Positions 52,866 through 62,257 of a stretch of 64,000 bases of DNA are shown one piece after another. The DNA comes from JAUIJL01 sp965366625 (GTDB taxonomy: Bacteria; Acidobacteriota; Thermoanaerobaculia; Multivoradales; J023): the NCBI GenBank assembly GCA_965366625.1, contig CBDUGP010000001.1, positions 248,001 through 312,000 of the forward strand, read 5' to 3'. Numbering within the stretch: position 1 is the first letter of the stretch; every line of letters begins with the position of its first letter. The translations under genes and the position numbers were made by a program. The notes beneath the pieces are model-generated. The model made no database searches. It was given only the letters and a program-made list of their open reading frames with translations, and was not told the DNA's origin.

Positions 52866-53465
52866 TCAAGCGCCCATTTGGGTGTGATCGATGCCCACCC
52901 GCAGCAATAGGTTTTGGATGATGCGCGAGGTCAGGCCCCAGATTTGCCGTCGGCCGACGTGGTAGATGCGCAGGTCTTTTTCGAGGCCGTCGATCAACAC
53001 GGCTCGGTCTTCCACCAGGTCGGGGTTCGCCAGGTTGTTGAGGGGCACGGTGAATACATCTTCGATCTCGCCCTCGTCGATGACGGTTTCAAGCGGGTAG
53101 GGCACTACACCCACGCACGGGGTGACCCGAAATCCAGCTGGGGTCTCGGCCTCGTCTAAGCATCCGAGCCGGAGCACCGCTTTGGGCTCGATGCCGATTT
53201 CTTCGTGGGCCTCCCGTAGGGCACCTTGCCAGACGTCTTCGCCTTCTTCCAGGCTGCCGCCGGCGAAGGCGATCTGGCCTTTGTGGGTGGGCAGATGCTC
53301 GGTGCGTTTGGTGAGCACGGTCCACAGCTGACCGGCGTCGACGTAGAGGGGAATCAAAACCGCAGCCTGTCGAACGTCGGAAGGCGGCAACACGGAAGGC
53401 GGTGGATTTTCCAACCGGCCCCGAATTTCCGTGATCCAGCTGTGGATTTGAGGTTGATCATTCAT
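52866..53465 (-). CDS. NUDIX hydrolase, CoA pyrophosphatase-like
   Basis: 199 residues. The Nudix box is GGSLEEGEDVWQGALREAHEEIGIE. The preceding AFAGG and the stretch HKGQIAFAGGSLEE match the NudL/YeaB subgroup, which hydrolyses coenzyme A and related dinucleotides. It overlaps the upstream polytopic membrane-protein gene by 8 bp (53458-53465), so it is cotranscribed with the two surface-glycan genes before it. Confidence 0.9.
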   Translation of the reverse strand: MNDQPQIHSWITEIRGRLENPPPSVLPPSDVRQAAVLIPLYVDAGQLWTVLTKRTEHLPTHKGQIAFAGGSLEEGEDVWQGALREAHEEIGIEPKAVLRLGCLDEAETPAGFRVTPCVGVVPYPLETVIDEGEIEDVFTVPLNNLANPDLVEDRAVLIDGLEKDLRIYHVGRRQIWGLTSRIIQNLLLRVGIDHTQMGA

Positions 53466-55299
53466 GGGGTATCGGCTCCTTATCGGGGATGTCGGCGGGT
53501 TCGCCGACCAGTCGAAATCGAATGCGTCGGTCGGTGGGCTCGGGCAAGCGGAAGCCCAAACGGTAGACCCATTGGGTGCGCGGGCTCCACCAAAGATTGT
53601 GTTTTCGATAGAGCTCAGGCTCTAAGCGGAAGCTGATGCCGCCGTCGGAGAGCAGCATGCGCTCACGGATTTGCGCTCCCGCCAGCTCGAGCTGGGAGGG
53701 AGCATTTTCGTCCATGGCCAAGTGGATCCATTGAAGTGGCGCCGGGCTGGCGAGCCAGAGCTTGGCTGGACGATCTCCGGCGAAGGAGAAGAGATCCACC
53801 ACATCCTCACCCAGGCCGCGATCCATCAATCGGACCCGAAGATCTAGATGGTCGAGCACCGGTCCGCCCGGCATGGTGCGTTGGCTGAGTTCGTAGGGCA
53901 GCAAGGCTTTGGATACGGCGGTTGGATAGCTGTAGCTCTCGCCTTCGACCACCGGATGGGCGCCCGGCTGGGACCAGAGTCGCCACAGAAAAGGGGCGGC
54001 GAGCAAGGGGATCGCGAGCGCCAATGCGGGTTTGAGTCTTGAGGCATTCCGCCTTGAAGCCTCGGGGCGTCCCCAGGCCAAAACCGAGGTGGCGGCCATC
54101 GGCAGCAACAGCCGATTGGCGATCACCGCTTCGCCGCCCGACAGATCGAAGGGGCGGAAAATCAGCAATCCGAGGGCCCAACAAAAGAGCGCGACCCACC
54201 AGCTGCGACGTCCCGGCGCCGGTCCGGACGCTAATAAGGGCAACAGCACCAAGGGCAGGAAGTAGGGCAGGATGCCGAAGGATTGTCCGGCGATCAGGTG
54301 CAGCACATTCCACAGCCACAGGTCGAGATCGAAACCCCAGGAGAGCTTGAGCGCGCCTTGCCAATGCAGGGCCGAGAGTTCGGCGACGGATGCGCGCCAT
54401 TGATTTTCGGCAAATTCGACCGCCGGAAATCCGGTTTCGGGCGTGAATCTGAAACGGCTGGTGCCGAAGATCCTCAGGCCTCCGCCGCTCCACCATTGCA
54501 CCATGACGATCGACAATCCACCGAGGAAACAGCCGAGGCCGCCGGCCATGGCTAAACCGCTGCGGTCGGTCTTGGGCAAGGCCAGGGCGACCGCGAGCAA
54601 AATCGGCAGGTGCCAGGGTGAGGTCAGCACGGGGATTGCCAGCAGGGCGCCGGCGATCACGGCGTCCCGTGTAGATACGTCCCGTGTGGATACGTCTCGT
54701 GTGGATACCGAGCCCGGGCGTTCGGAGGATTCCCGAATTAAGACGCAAGCGACCAGGGTGAGGCAAAAAAGGAAGAGGTCGGCGGTGGCGAAAAAGGCGT
54801 GGGCGAAGATCGACGAGCCGAAGACCAATAGGGCGATCAACACGGGAGACCAGGTCCCGAGGATCGGCTGGAGCCGACGGGCGGCCCAGAATAGGACAAT
54901 TCCGAGCAAGAGAACGTTGGCTAGGGCGAAACCCGTGGACGGGCGCAGGATCAGAAACGGGGTGATCCACAGGGCGTAGGGGAAGGGTTGGTCGTAGGTG
55001 ATCTCCCGGCCCCCGGAGCCGGTGGCCAAGCGTAGGTCGGTCGGCGTGCCGTAACGGCTGAGCAAATGGCGGTCGAAATCGAGGCGCGAATATCGGAGGT
55101 CGTGGTCCTGCCACAAGCTTTCTGCTTGCATCAAATAGGTGGACTCTTCCGCCGCTGCCGCCGGGGCCTTCCGATAGTCGTAACCCACGGCTGCCATCAC
55201 CAGCAGGATCATTGGCAGGCCCAGGGTCAACCAAGCCAGGCCTGCGAAGCGCGACGGGGTTTGGGCGGAATCTGTGGGATCTATAGGTTGGCTGTCCAC
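53458..55299 (-). CDS. Polytopic membrane protein, probable glycosyltransferase of the C-type fold
   Basis: 613 residues. About eleven or more membrane helices in the first 450 are followed by a soluble domain of some 160 residues (SYSYPTAVSKALLPY onwards). An acidic/aromatic first loop (ESLWQDHDLRYSRLDFDRHL) is reminiscent of GT-C lipid-sugar transferases such as PMT/ArnT types, but no signature is exact, so the call rests on topology. A VSTRD repeat (three copies) lies in one loop. It overlaps the GT4 gene by 19 bp and the NUDIX gene by 8 bp. Confidence 0.75.
   Translation of the reverse strand: MDSQPIDPTDSAQTPSRFAGLAWLTLGLPMILLVMAAVGYDYRKAPAAAAEESTYLMQAESLWQDHDLRYSRLDFDRHLLSRYGTPTDLRLATGSGGREITYDQPFPYALWITPFLILRPSTGFALANVLLLGIVLFWAARRLQPILGTWSPVLIALLVFGSSIFAHAFFATADLFLFCLTLVACVLIRESSERPGSVSTRDVSTRDVSTRDAVIAGALLAIPVLTSPWHLPILLAVALALPKTDRSGLAMAGGLGCFLGGLSIVMVQWWSGGGLRIFGTSRFRFTPETGFPAVEFAENQWRASVAELSALHWQGALKLSWGFDLDLWLWNVLHLIAGQSFGILPYFLPLVLLPLLASGPAPGRRSWWVALFCWALGLLIFRPFDLSGGEAVIANRLLLPMAATSVLAWGRPEASRRNASRLKPALALAIPLLAAPFLWRLWSQPGAHPVVEGESYSYPTAVSKALLPYELSQRTMPGGPVLDHLDLRVRLMDRGLGEDVVDLFSFAGDRPAKLWLASPAPLQWIHLAMDENAPSQLELAGAQIRERMLLSDGGISFRLEPELYRKHNLWWSPRTQWVYRLGFRLPEPTDRRIRFRLVGEPADIPDKEPIPHE
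54662..54706. repeat. 15-bp in-frame tandem repeat, three copies
   Basis: GCGTCCCGTGTAGAT, ACGTCCCGTGTGGAT and ACGTCTCGTGTGGAT stand in line at 54662, 54677 and 54692. They encode the VSTRD repeats in a loop of the polytopic membrane protein and keep its frame. Confidence 0.85.
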
Positions 55300-56879
55300 G
55301 TGGGGCCCTCCAATCTGGCGAAGGAGGCATGTCCCAAGGCGTGGGGGATGATTTCCAGGCGGACGTCGGCAGCTAGGGGTCGGCGCAAGGGTAGCTCAAA
55401 GACGTGGCGTTCACCGGGTTCCAGGTCGAAGGGCAAACCCATCCAAGGCCGGTCGACGAATAGGTCGTTATCGTCCACCCAGAGCTGGACCTCGAGGGCC
55501 AAACCCCCGGCAGCGGCTTCACCGGCGAGCCAGCGAGCTGTGCTGGTATTTTTGAGCCGAATTTCTAAGTTGCGTCGTTCACCCGGAGGCCAGGGGCCCT
55601 CGGCACCCAAAACTTCGATGCAGCCCTCCAACCGATGCCAGATGAGGCTGGTGGGAGCCGGTACATCCGGTTCGGTCGGCAGATTCGGGGGATCGAGCTG
55701 TGCCCATTCTCGGCACGCGTCGATCATCGCCTGGGCGGCGTCGGCGGGTCGATGATGGGTTTCCACGTGTCGACGGGCCCTTTGGCCCATTTCCCGTAAG
55801 CGTTGTGGCTGGGCGAGCATCTCGGCCAATTGACGGGCTAAGCTTTTGGGCTCGTCGTCTCCCAGGGGCACCTTGATCACCACATCGTCCGGTAGGTCCG
55901 CGCTTTGGGCATGGTCGGAGACCAAAACGGGGCGTCCGACCGCCAAAATCCGCAGGAGGGAAGCGGAGGTTTCGCCGGCGGTCGGATAGCGCAAATTGAG
56001 CGCCACATCAGCGGCGGAAATGCCCGCCTCGAAGTCTTCGAACGGCAGGAAGCCGAGCACGTGGACTCGATCTCGGACGCCGATCTCTTGGGCTAGATCC
56101 TCCAGCTCCAAAATCGGGGCGACCTCTCCGGCGACCATGAGATGGGCTTGCTCTAATCCCGGTTCGGCCAAGGCGCGCACCGCGCTTTCAGTTCGTTTCA
56201 TGGGGGTTTGAAAACCGAACGAGCCGATGATCGGGCTCTCGAGAGGTAATCCGTAGCGACGTTTGAAGTCTTGGCCCAGCCCGCGATCCGCTTCCGCCGG
56301 CAAAGGAACGCCCATGCTCAAGCTGCGGACCCTCAAACCTGGTATCTCCTCGGCGAGGAAATCAGCGGACCAAGGGCTGTGGGTGAGGATGCCTTTCTGG
56401 CGGATCAACAGCTCACGATGGGCGGGTAGGGCGAATTGGGCGGCATTGCCCACCGCCCCTGGCCATCGGATCGGCCGACCGGCGGCGTCGCCTACCCAAC
56501 CGTGGGCGGTTTCGAGGGCTTCGCGATAGGCCTCGAAATGTCCGTATTTGACGGTTCGTTCGATCAAGAAGTGGTGCAAGACCAGGTCGTGGAGCACCAG
56601 CACGCCCGGTTTCGACTGCGCCAGATCCCACACCGCCTCGTGATGGTGGTTGTTGCCCATGTGGTAGAGCGGCAAGCGACCGTCGGCGCCGAGTTGATCG
56701 GCTTCGACCACCGGCCAGCGCCCGCGCACCGCCGCGTCGACCTCTTGGCCGGGCAAGCGGATCAGCCTCAAATCGCAGCGGGATTCGAGTTCGGGAAAGA
56801 GGTCGACGCTGTAGTCCGAAATGCCGGAGCGAATCGGGGGTAGCGGCGACACATAGTCGATCTTGAGGGGTGAATCCAA
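55281..56879 (-). CDS. GT4-family glycosyltransferase
   Basis: 532 residues. The N-terminal Rossmann half begins YVSPLPPIRSGISDYS, typical of GT4 enzymes. The C-terminal half carries SFGFQTPMKRTESAVRAL, VHVLGFLPFEDFEAGISAADVALNLRYPTAGETSASLLRILA (parts) and then a glycan-binding-like beta domain of about 130 residues at the end (LEIRLKNTSTARWLAGE). It uses an activated sugar to extend a surface glycan or lipid-linked saccharide. It starts the operon GT4, polytopic protein, NUDIX. Confidence 0.92.
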   Translation of the reverse strand: MDSPLKIDYVSPLPPIRSGISDYSVDLFPELESRCDLRLIRLPGQEVDAAVRGRWPVVEADQLGADGRLPLYHMGNNHHHEAVWDLAQSKPGVLVLHDLVLHHFLIERTVKYGHFEAYREALETAHGWVGDAAGRPIRWPGAVGNAAQFALPAHRELLIRQKGILTHSPWSADFLAEEIPGLRVRSLSMGVPLPAEADRGLGQDFKRRYGLPLESPIIGSFGFQTPMKRTESAVRALAEPGLEQAHLMVAGEVAPILELEDLAQEIGVRDRVHVLGFLPFEDFEAGISAADVALNLRYPTAGETSASLLRILAVGRPVLVSDHAQSADLPDDVVIKVPLGDDEPKSLARQLAEMLAQPQRLREMGQRARRHVETHHRPADAAQAMIDACREWAQLDPPNLPTEPDVPAPTSLIWHRLEGCIEVLGAEGPWPPGERRNLEIRLKNTSTARWLAGEAAAGGLALEVQLWVDDNDLFVDRPWMGLPFDLEPGERHVFELPLRRPLAADVRLEIIPHALGHASFARLEGPTWTANL

Positions 56880-56917
56880 AGTGTTTTGTGGAGATCGGAT
56901 GTCTTCGGAAGGCGGGC

Positions 56918-56940
56918 TGAACTTAGCGGGTTACGCCCGC
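56918..56940. repeat. Dispersed short hairpin repeat, copy 2
   Basis: TGAACTTAGCGGGTTACGCC followed by CGC nearly matches 5716-5738 and contains a stem of five pairs (GCGGG / CCCGC). It lies 12 bp before the large REP-like hairpin, in the 418-bp gene-free gap 56880-57297. Confidence 0.45.
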
Positions 56941-56952
56941 AAACCTCCGGAG

Positions 56953-57039
56953 GTAGGGGCGGGGCTTGCCCCCGCCCGGGCGAGGTGAAGCCGAGCCGCT
57001 GCTTATGGAAGAGCGGGAGGGGGCAAGCCCCGCCCCTAC
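56953..57039. repeat. REP-like element: 21-bp perfect inverted repeat around a 45-bp spacer
   Basis: The left arm (56953-56973) starts GTAGGGGCGGGGCTTGCC and the right arm (57019-57039) is its exact reverse complement; after one mismatch four further pairs extend the stem. Such GTAGGGGCGGGGCTTGCC arms are, from memory, widely dispersed in GC-rich bacterial genomes as REP/RAYT or MITE-like units. No transposase is in the window. The rest of the 56880-57297 gap (57040-57297) shows no gene or clear signal. Confidence 0.75.
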
Positions 57040-57297
57040 ATCAAGTCATTTATAATCAATGGTTTGTGAAAATTCCGAAGCGTCTAGTTAGGTTCTGTCC
57101 AGATTTTCCGTTTTCCGATGAAACCAAGGCCGGATGGACTGAGGACGGAAGCGAGCGTGTCTGAGCTATACATCCGAATCCTCGGCCTAAGTCCCTACTC
57201 TTCAGCAATTTATGGCGGCATGGTAGCGGTGACGCGAGTTCGGAGCGACGCCCGCAGGCCATTCGGCCGACACACGCGAAGGCATTCTGAATGGACC

Positions 57298-58417
57298 CTA
57301 GTTAGCAGCTTTTGGCTCCGAGTCCATGCTGGTTCTGAGGAATGCTTCGATGAATGGATCGAGCTTGCCATCGAGCACGCCGTCGGCGTCACCCACCTCG
57401 CAATTGGTGCGATGGTCTTTGACCATGCGGTAGGGGTGTAAGACGTAGGAGCGGATTTGGCTTCCCCAACCGATTTCCATCTTGGCGTCTTCCAGCTTGG
57501 CCTTTTCCTCCTCACGGATTTTCATCTCACGGTCGTAGAGCCGTGATTTGAGGATCTTCATGGCGGTGGCGCGGTTCTTGTGCTGGCTGCGCTCGTTTTG
57601 GCAGCTGACCACAATGCCGGTGGGCAAGTGGGTAAAACGTACGGCAGAGTCGGTTTTGTTGACGTGCTGTCCGCCGGCGCCGCTGGCGCGGAAAGTGTCG
57701 ACCTTTAGATCCTTGTCGAGCACTTCGATCTCTACGTCGTCATCCATTTCGGGCACCACATCCACCGATGCAAAGGAGGTTTGGCGACGAGCGGCGGCGT
57801 CGAACGGGCTGATGCGAACCAGCCGGTGGACCCCGGCTTCGCTCTTTAGGTAGCCGTAAGCGTTTTCGCCGCGCACGGCGAAGGTGGCGCTTTTGATTCC
57901 CGCTTCATCCGCATCCTGGTGGTCCAGGGTTTCCACTGCGAAGCCGTGAGCCTCGGCATAACGGAGATACATGCGCAGCAGCATGGCTGCCCAATCCTGG
58001 GATTCCGTGCCACCGGCGCCGGGATGGATTGCGAGAATGGCATCGCGGCTGTCATCCGGACCGCTCAGCTTGATCTCCAGCTCGAGTCGCTCGACGTCGT
58101 TCTCTACCCGACCGATGAACTCCACCAGGTCGTCGTCGGCTTCGCCTTCGCCCGCCAGCTCGCGCCATGCTTCGAGTTCGTCGGCGTCTTCGCGCAGCTG
58201 GTTGAGGGTCTCAACTTTACGTTCGATCACCCGTCTCTTTTGCAAAATGGGCTTAGATTTTTCCGGGTTGTCCCAAAAGTCGGGGGCTTGCATCTCCCGG
58301 TCGAGCTCGGCGAGCTCGTGCTCTACTCCAGCCTGGTCAAAGGAACCCCCGAAGGTTTTCGAGCTTTTTGGAAATATGGTCGAATTTCTCGGTCAGTTGA
58401 AATCTGAGATGGGTCAT
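57298..58417 (-). CDS. prfB: Peptide chain release factor 2 with programmed +1 frameshift
   Basis: The gene is in two parts. The first, ATG 58417 to TGA 58339-58337, encodes 26 residues (MTHLRFQLTEKFDHISKKLE...). Reading then shifts +1 at CTT TGA C and continues through 346 residues to 57298, giving 372 in all. The site GGGGGTTCCTTTGAC (58350-58336) has the internal Shine-Dalgarno GGGGG at the standard distance, as in E. coli prfB. The main part has the SPF recognition motif (RISPFDAAARR) and GGQ (SGAGGQHVNKTDS). It releases peptides at UAA and UGA. It begins 11 bp after lnt. Confidence 0.97.
58336..58350 (-). promoter_or_regulatory. prfB programmed frameshift signal
   Basis: GGGGGTTCCTTTGAC on the coding strand: an internal ribosome-binding run, three bases, then CTT TGA C. 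Low RF2 lets ribosomes slip +1 on CTT past the TGA, so RF2 regulates its own synthesis. Confidence 0.93.
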
Positions 58418-58428
58418 GGTTGTTTACC

Positions 58429-60015
58429 TTATTTCGATGCCGTCGAAGCTGTCTCTTGAAGGGTGCCGGGCGGACGGGGCGTCTCGTTGGCCCGTCGAAA
58501 CCGGAACACGCGGATCATAGCAAAGCCGAGCAAGACTGCGCTCGTCCAGACCGGCCACCACGGAGCCCGAGAATAGGGTGATGGGGCAGGCGAGCCGACG
58601 ACCTCGCCACGCAAGATGCCGGTTTCTTCCACCCCCAACTGCTCGACGACCCTTCCCCGTGAGTCAATGATCGCCGAAACGCCGGTGAGGGCTGCTCGAA
58701 TCATGGGTTTTTGGTTTTCCGCCGCCCGAAATCGGGCGGCGCGCAAATGCTGCCATGGCGCTGCGGTATTTCCGTACCATGCGTCGTTGGTCACGGTGAG
58801 CAGAACGTCCGCCCCGGCCCGGCTTTGTTCCGAAACGAGTGACGCGAAAATCACTTCGTAGCAGATCGCCATGGCGAGCGAATGCCCCCCGAACGGCATC
58901 AAACCCAACTCAGTGCCGGGCGTGAATTGACCGGCGTTGCGCGCCAGCCGACCGATAAAAGGAAACCAGTCGGCGAGGGGAATATATTCCCCCCAGGGCA
59001 CCAATCGTCGTTTTGCGTATTCGGCCGGCGCGGACTGTCCGTCACCGGCGATCAGCAAGGCCGTGTTGAAGGTTCGATCGCCCCTTTGACGGGGCGAGTT
59101 CAGTAAGACGGCGCAGCCGAGGCGATTGATCATCTCCACATCGCGGCGCAAGCGCGGGGCATCGTCCCAATTGAATGGCCAGGCAGCGCTCTCGGGCCAG
59201 ACCACCAAGGCCGGTGTGTCACAAGCCTCGTGGGTCAACCGGATCAAGAGTTCGTAGTTGGCCAACAGCTCCTCGGGTTCGATGGAGATTCCGGAGTTGG
59301 GCTGCACCACCCGGACTGGCATAGGCTCTCGCGACGGCACGTCCGCGACCGGTACGAGCGTGCTCGCCGACATCAACCCCAAAGCGACGGCCGCCCACAC
59401 GCCCACGAGCAGGCGGGGGGAGCGTCGTTGCCACGCCAAAACAGCGGCCACGTTGACCGTCACCACCAGGAAGGACAGGCCCCAGGCGCCCAACCAAGCT
59501 GCCGAAGTCATGGCACCGGGCAGGTCGACCCAGGCATAGGCGGCTAGATTCCACGGAAATCCGTGCACCATGAACCCCCGTTGCGCCTCCAGCAAAACCC
59601 AGACGGCCGGCAAGATCCACAGTAGGTGGACGGCGCCGAGCGGTTTCAAGGCCCGTCCCAAGGCGACGAAGACCAGGCATTCTAGGGCCAACGCTGCGCA
59701 CAGGGCCACCCAAAGAAGTGTGGCCAAGGCCGGGTGTAAGGGACCGTATTCTTCGAGGGTTGTAGCCACCCAATGGGTTGAGGGTAACCAGGCGGCCAGG
59801 CCGAAAAGCCATCCGTTGAACAACGGACGCTCACTGTCGATGCACAGCACCAGGGGGATCAAGGCGATCCAGGCGAGAAGAGGTAGGGATTCCGCGCTGA
59901 AACATGCAGACCAAGCCAGTCCGCCGACCAGGGCGAGGGCGAATTCAGGAACTCGGTTGCGGTCGTTGGGCCCGGAAGTCGAATCGGAGAAAGGATCCGT
60001 CGTTGATGGGCTCAC
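58429..60015 (-). CDS. lnt: Apolipoprotein N-acyltransferase
   Basis: 528 residues. Eight or so membrane helices surround a nitrilase-like periplasmic domain with the triad visible: Glu in VVWPESAAWPFN, Lys in AEYAKRRLVPWGEYIPL and Cys in MAICYEVIFASL. Lnt adds the third acyl chain to lipoproteins, a gram-negative outer-membrane trait that fits the many lipoproteins here. It is followed by prfB after 11 bp on the same strand. Confidence 0.96.
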   Translation of the reverse strand: MSPSTTDPFSDSTSGPNDRNRVPEFALALVGGLAWSACFSAESLPLLAWIALIPLVLCIDSERPLFNGWLFGLAAWLPSTHWVATTLEEYGPLHPALATLLWVALCAALALECLVFVALGRALKPLGAVHLLWILPAVWVLLEAQRGFMVHGFPWNLAAYAWVDLPGAMTSAAWLGAWGLSFLVVTVNVAAVLAWQRRSPRLLVGVWAAVALGLMSASTLVPVADVPSREPMPVRVVQPNSGISIEPEELLANYELLIRLTHEACDTPALVVWPESAAWPFNWDDAPRLRRDVEMINRLGCAVLLNSPRQRGDRTFNTALLIAGDGQSAPAEYAKRRLVPWGEYIPLADWFPFIGRLARNAGQFTPGTELGLMPFGGHSLAMAICYEVIFASLVSEQSRAGADVLLTVTNDAWYGNTAAPWQHLRAARFRAAENQKPMIRAALTGVSAIIDSRGRVVEQLGVEETGILRGEVVGSPAPSPYSRAPWWPVWTSAVLLGFAMIRVFRFRRANETPRPPGTLQETASTASK

Positions 60016-60091
60016 CTCGGCTTCACCACAAGAGGGTTGGATTTTGATCGGCAGGTCGACGGGGGATCCAATGTAGCAAGGGATCCCAAAG

Positions 60092-60850
60092 TCAATTGCC
60101 GGCGGCGGTCACCCACGGGTCTAGCTTCATTTGCCGGCGTACTTGGTCTGCGACCTTTTCTGCGTCTGCCCGCTGGGTAAACGGCCCCACGCGCACGCGG
60201 TACATGGTTTGGCCGGTCACTTCGACGGCGGACAGAAAAGCCTTGTGGCCGGCGCCCTTCAATTGGCTGAGAACTTTACGCGCTTGGGGTTCGTCGCGGG
60301 TGGAGAAGACCTGAACCACAAAACCGTCTCCGGCCCCGGCTTGGGCGGGTGCGGGGCGAGTCGTGGGAGGCGCCGTTGGTTTCGGCTCGGCTTGTTGGGT
60401 TTCTGCGGGTTTAGGAGCCGGCGGCTCTGGTTTGGTTTCCGGCTGCGTCCGGCTTTCGTTGCCAAGGCTTTCGCTGCCGATATCTTGGGCCAACGTTGTG
60501 CCTTGTCCGGGCCTGGACTCTCGAGGGGATCGGTTCTCAGGCTTTGGCTTATCCAGAGATGCCAGATCGGGTTTGTCCAGGGTTTCCGCTTTTCCGCTTT
60601 TTTTAGCGTTTTCCTCAGCGAAGAATTTGAACTCTTCCATATTCGCCAATTGTTCCGGCTCGGCGGCGGCGGAAGGATGAGTCGGTGCGGTTCCGGTGGT
60701 TCCGGCCAAGCGCTCTTGGCCATTTTTACCGACCCACACACCGCAGAGGAAAATGGCCAAGACCAGGGTCAGAAGAATGACGAAGGCGATGACCACTTGG
60801 CGATTGGTCAAAGCGATCTCGTAATAACTTGGTTCAGTGCTTTCGCTCAC
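60092..60850 (-). CDS. SPOR-domain membrane protein
   Basis: 252 residues: one N-terminal membrane helix (VVIAFVILLTLVLAIFLCGVWVG), a long Pro/Glu/Lys/Thr-rich periplasmic linker (about 60-170), and a C-terminal SPOR domain (GFVVQVFSTRDEPQARKVLSQLK ... YRVRVGPFTQRADAEKV, in parts). SPOR domains bind denuded septal peptidoglycan, so the protein is likely a cell-division component like FtsN, though no catalytic part is present. It stands 76 bp from lnt. Confidence 0.9.
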   Translation of the reverse strand: MSESTEPSYYEIALTNRQVVIAFVILLTLVLAIFLCGVWVGKNGQERLAGTTGTAPTHPSAAAEPEQLANMEEFKFFAEENAKKSGKAETLDKPDLASLDKPKPENRSPRESRPGQGTTLAQDIGSESLGNESRTQPETKPEPPAPKPAETQQAEPKPTAPPTTRPAPAQAGAGDGFVVQVFSTRDEPQARKVLSQLKGAGHKAFLSAVEVTGQTMYRVRVGPFTQRADAEKVADQVRRQMKLDPWVTAAGN

Positions 60851-61054
60851 GAAGTCGATCCTATATCCGATATTCAGCCGTCCAAAAACGACTGCTGAGA
60901 GAAGTCCATAAATTTCGCTGACGGGCGAACTCGGGCTAGCGCCACAGGGCTCGCTGCAAGCGGATTATTGCATGAATCGAATGAATCGGCAGATGTTCCG
61001 TGCCTACGCCCCCTTGATCTTGGGGGAGTATCGTAGTAAGTCTTGCGGATCAAT

Positions 61055-62257
61055 ATGAGATACTCGCCGTTTTCCACCGCTACTGTCCAGATTCGGGACT
61101 CGGAGTATTTCGCCGCGTCCCCTCGGCCTTGGAGCAAGACTCGATCGCTCGCGATCGGTGCCTTCACAACGGCCTCGTTGGCTCTCTCCGTAACGGCCTT
61201 CGCCCAGGCCGGCTCAAACCCCCACTCTCTCCTGGTTCGCTACGGCGATCGCGGCTCCGCCGATGCGATTTTTTACTTCGATCTCGGCAACGGTGCCGGC
61301 TCGGTGGTGGACCAGCTTCGTCGCAATCCCGACGAAGGGCGCATCGCCAGGTTGAAGACCAACCTCTTCACCGAAATCGGCCGTTCCCGCGACCAAGCGG
61401 CGACGGTCGGCGAGATCTTTCTCGGCCCCCTAAGGGGTTCCGACGGCCAGGTTCGCGCCGCGCTTTTCGTCGAAGCGAGCACCGGGTACACCATGTATTT
61501 CGATCAATTGGGCAAAGGGGGCAATCTCGGGCGGGTGACGACCATGATCAAACGGGGCTTCGAGTCGATCGCTTCAGCGGATCGGAATTTCGCCCTGCTC
61601 ATGAGACGCAACAGCTCGGGTCGAACCGACGGCGCGTACCTCTATCATGCAACGACCGGTAAAGCGTTACATTTGGGCGGTCTCGAGGAACTCGAGATCG
61701 ATCCCCCGGTCACCCCTGTGGCTGATCTGCCGGTGCTCAAAGGCCAGGTCAGCGCTGCCCCGATCGTGTCGCGCGAGGAAACCATTGGTTATGTGGTGAT
61801 CGACAACGCCGACGGCGCGCTCCACTTTTTCGACGCCTCCGGCAGCCTTAGTCGATTTTCCGTCCGATCCCCCGAAATCGTATTGTCGAAGGACCTGACT
61901 GCGGAGTCCATGAATCCATCGACCCAACGGTTCGTGCCCGTGCCCCTGCAAAACGACGAAATAACCACATACGCCATTCTGATCGTGGATGTCGGCACGG
62001 GGAACCTGGCGATTGTGGATGGATTGCGCAATCCGAAGCCACAAGTGCGAGTGTTGTCGCAGAATCTCTATGGGTCGATTTCGGGCGGATTGCGCACGGA
62101 TGTTTGGCGCCACTTTGCCGCCGCCGATGCCAACGGAGCGGACGGCGCTACGCGCGGGGCTTGGGTCCTCGACAGCTTGACCGGCACCCTTGTTTACGTG
62201 GATTCGCCGGGCAATCCGGCCAACACCCGGATTCGGAGAGTCACTCTCGATCGGTAG
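61055..62257 (+). CDS. Exported protein of unknown function
   Basis: 400 residues from ATG 61055; a TTG at 61043 is also in frame. The signal sequence is long (up to about residue 50: SLAIGAFTTASLALSVTAFAQA). The mature part is made of repeated beta-strand blocks of the type ADAIFYFDLGNGAGSV, GYTMYFDQLGKGGNL and GAYLYHATTGKALHL, suggesting a beta-propeller, but no family signature is exact. Its 3' end overlaps the convergent pseudouridine synthase gene by 17 bp. Confidence 0.75.
   Translation: MRYSPFSTATVQIRDSEYFAASPRPWSKTRSLAIGAFTTASLALSVTAFAQAGSNPHSLLVRYGDRGSADAIFYFDLGNGAGSVVDQLRRNPDEGRIARLKTNLFTEIGRSRDQAATVGEIFLGPLRGSDGQVRAALFVEASTGYTMYFDQLGKGGNLGRVTTMIKRGFESIASADRNFALLMRRNSSGRTDGAYLYHATTGKALHLGGLEELEIDPPVTPVADLPVLKGQVSAAPIVSREETIGYVVIDNADGALHFFDASGSLSRFSVRSPEIVLSKDLTAESMNPSTQRFVPVPLQNDEITTYAILIVDVGTGNLAIVDGLRNPKPQVRVLSQNLYGSISGGLRTDVWRHFAAADANGADGATRGAWVLDSLTGTLVYVDSPGNPANTRIRRVTLDR

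Noticed and set aside
53807..55330. 507-residue minus-strand frame inside the polytopic membrane protein gene
   Set aside because: It shares the strand but another frame with a protein of clear membrane topology; it is Arg/Pro-rich with no family signature.
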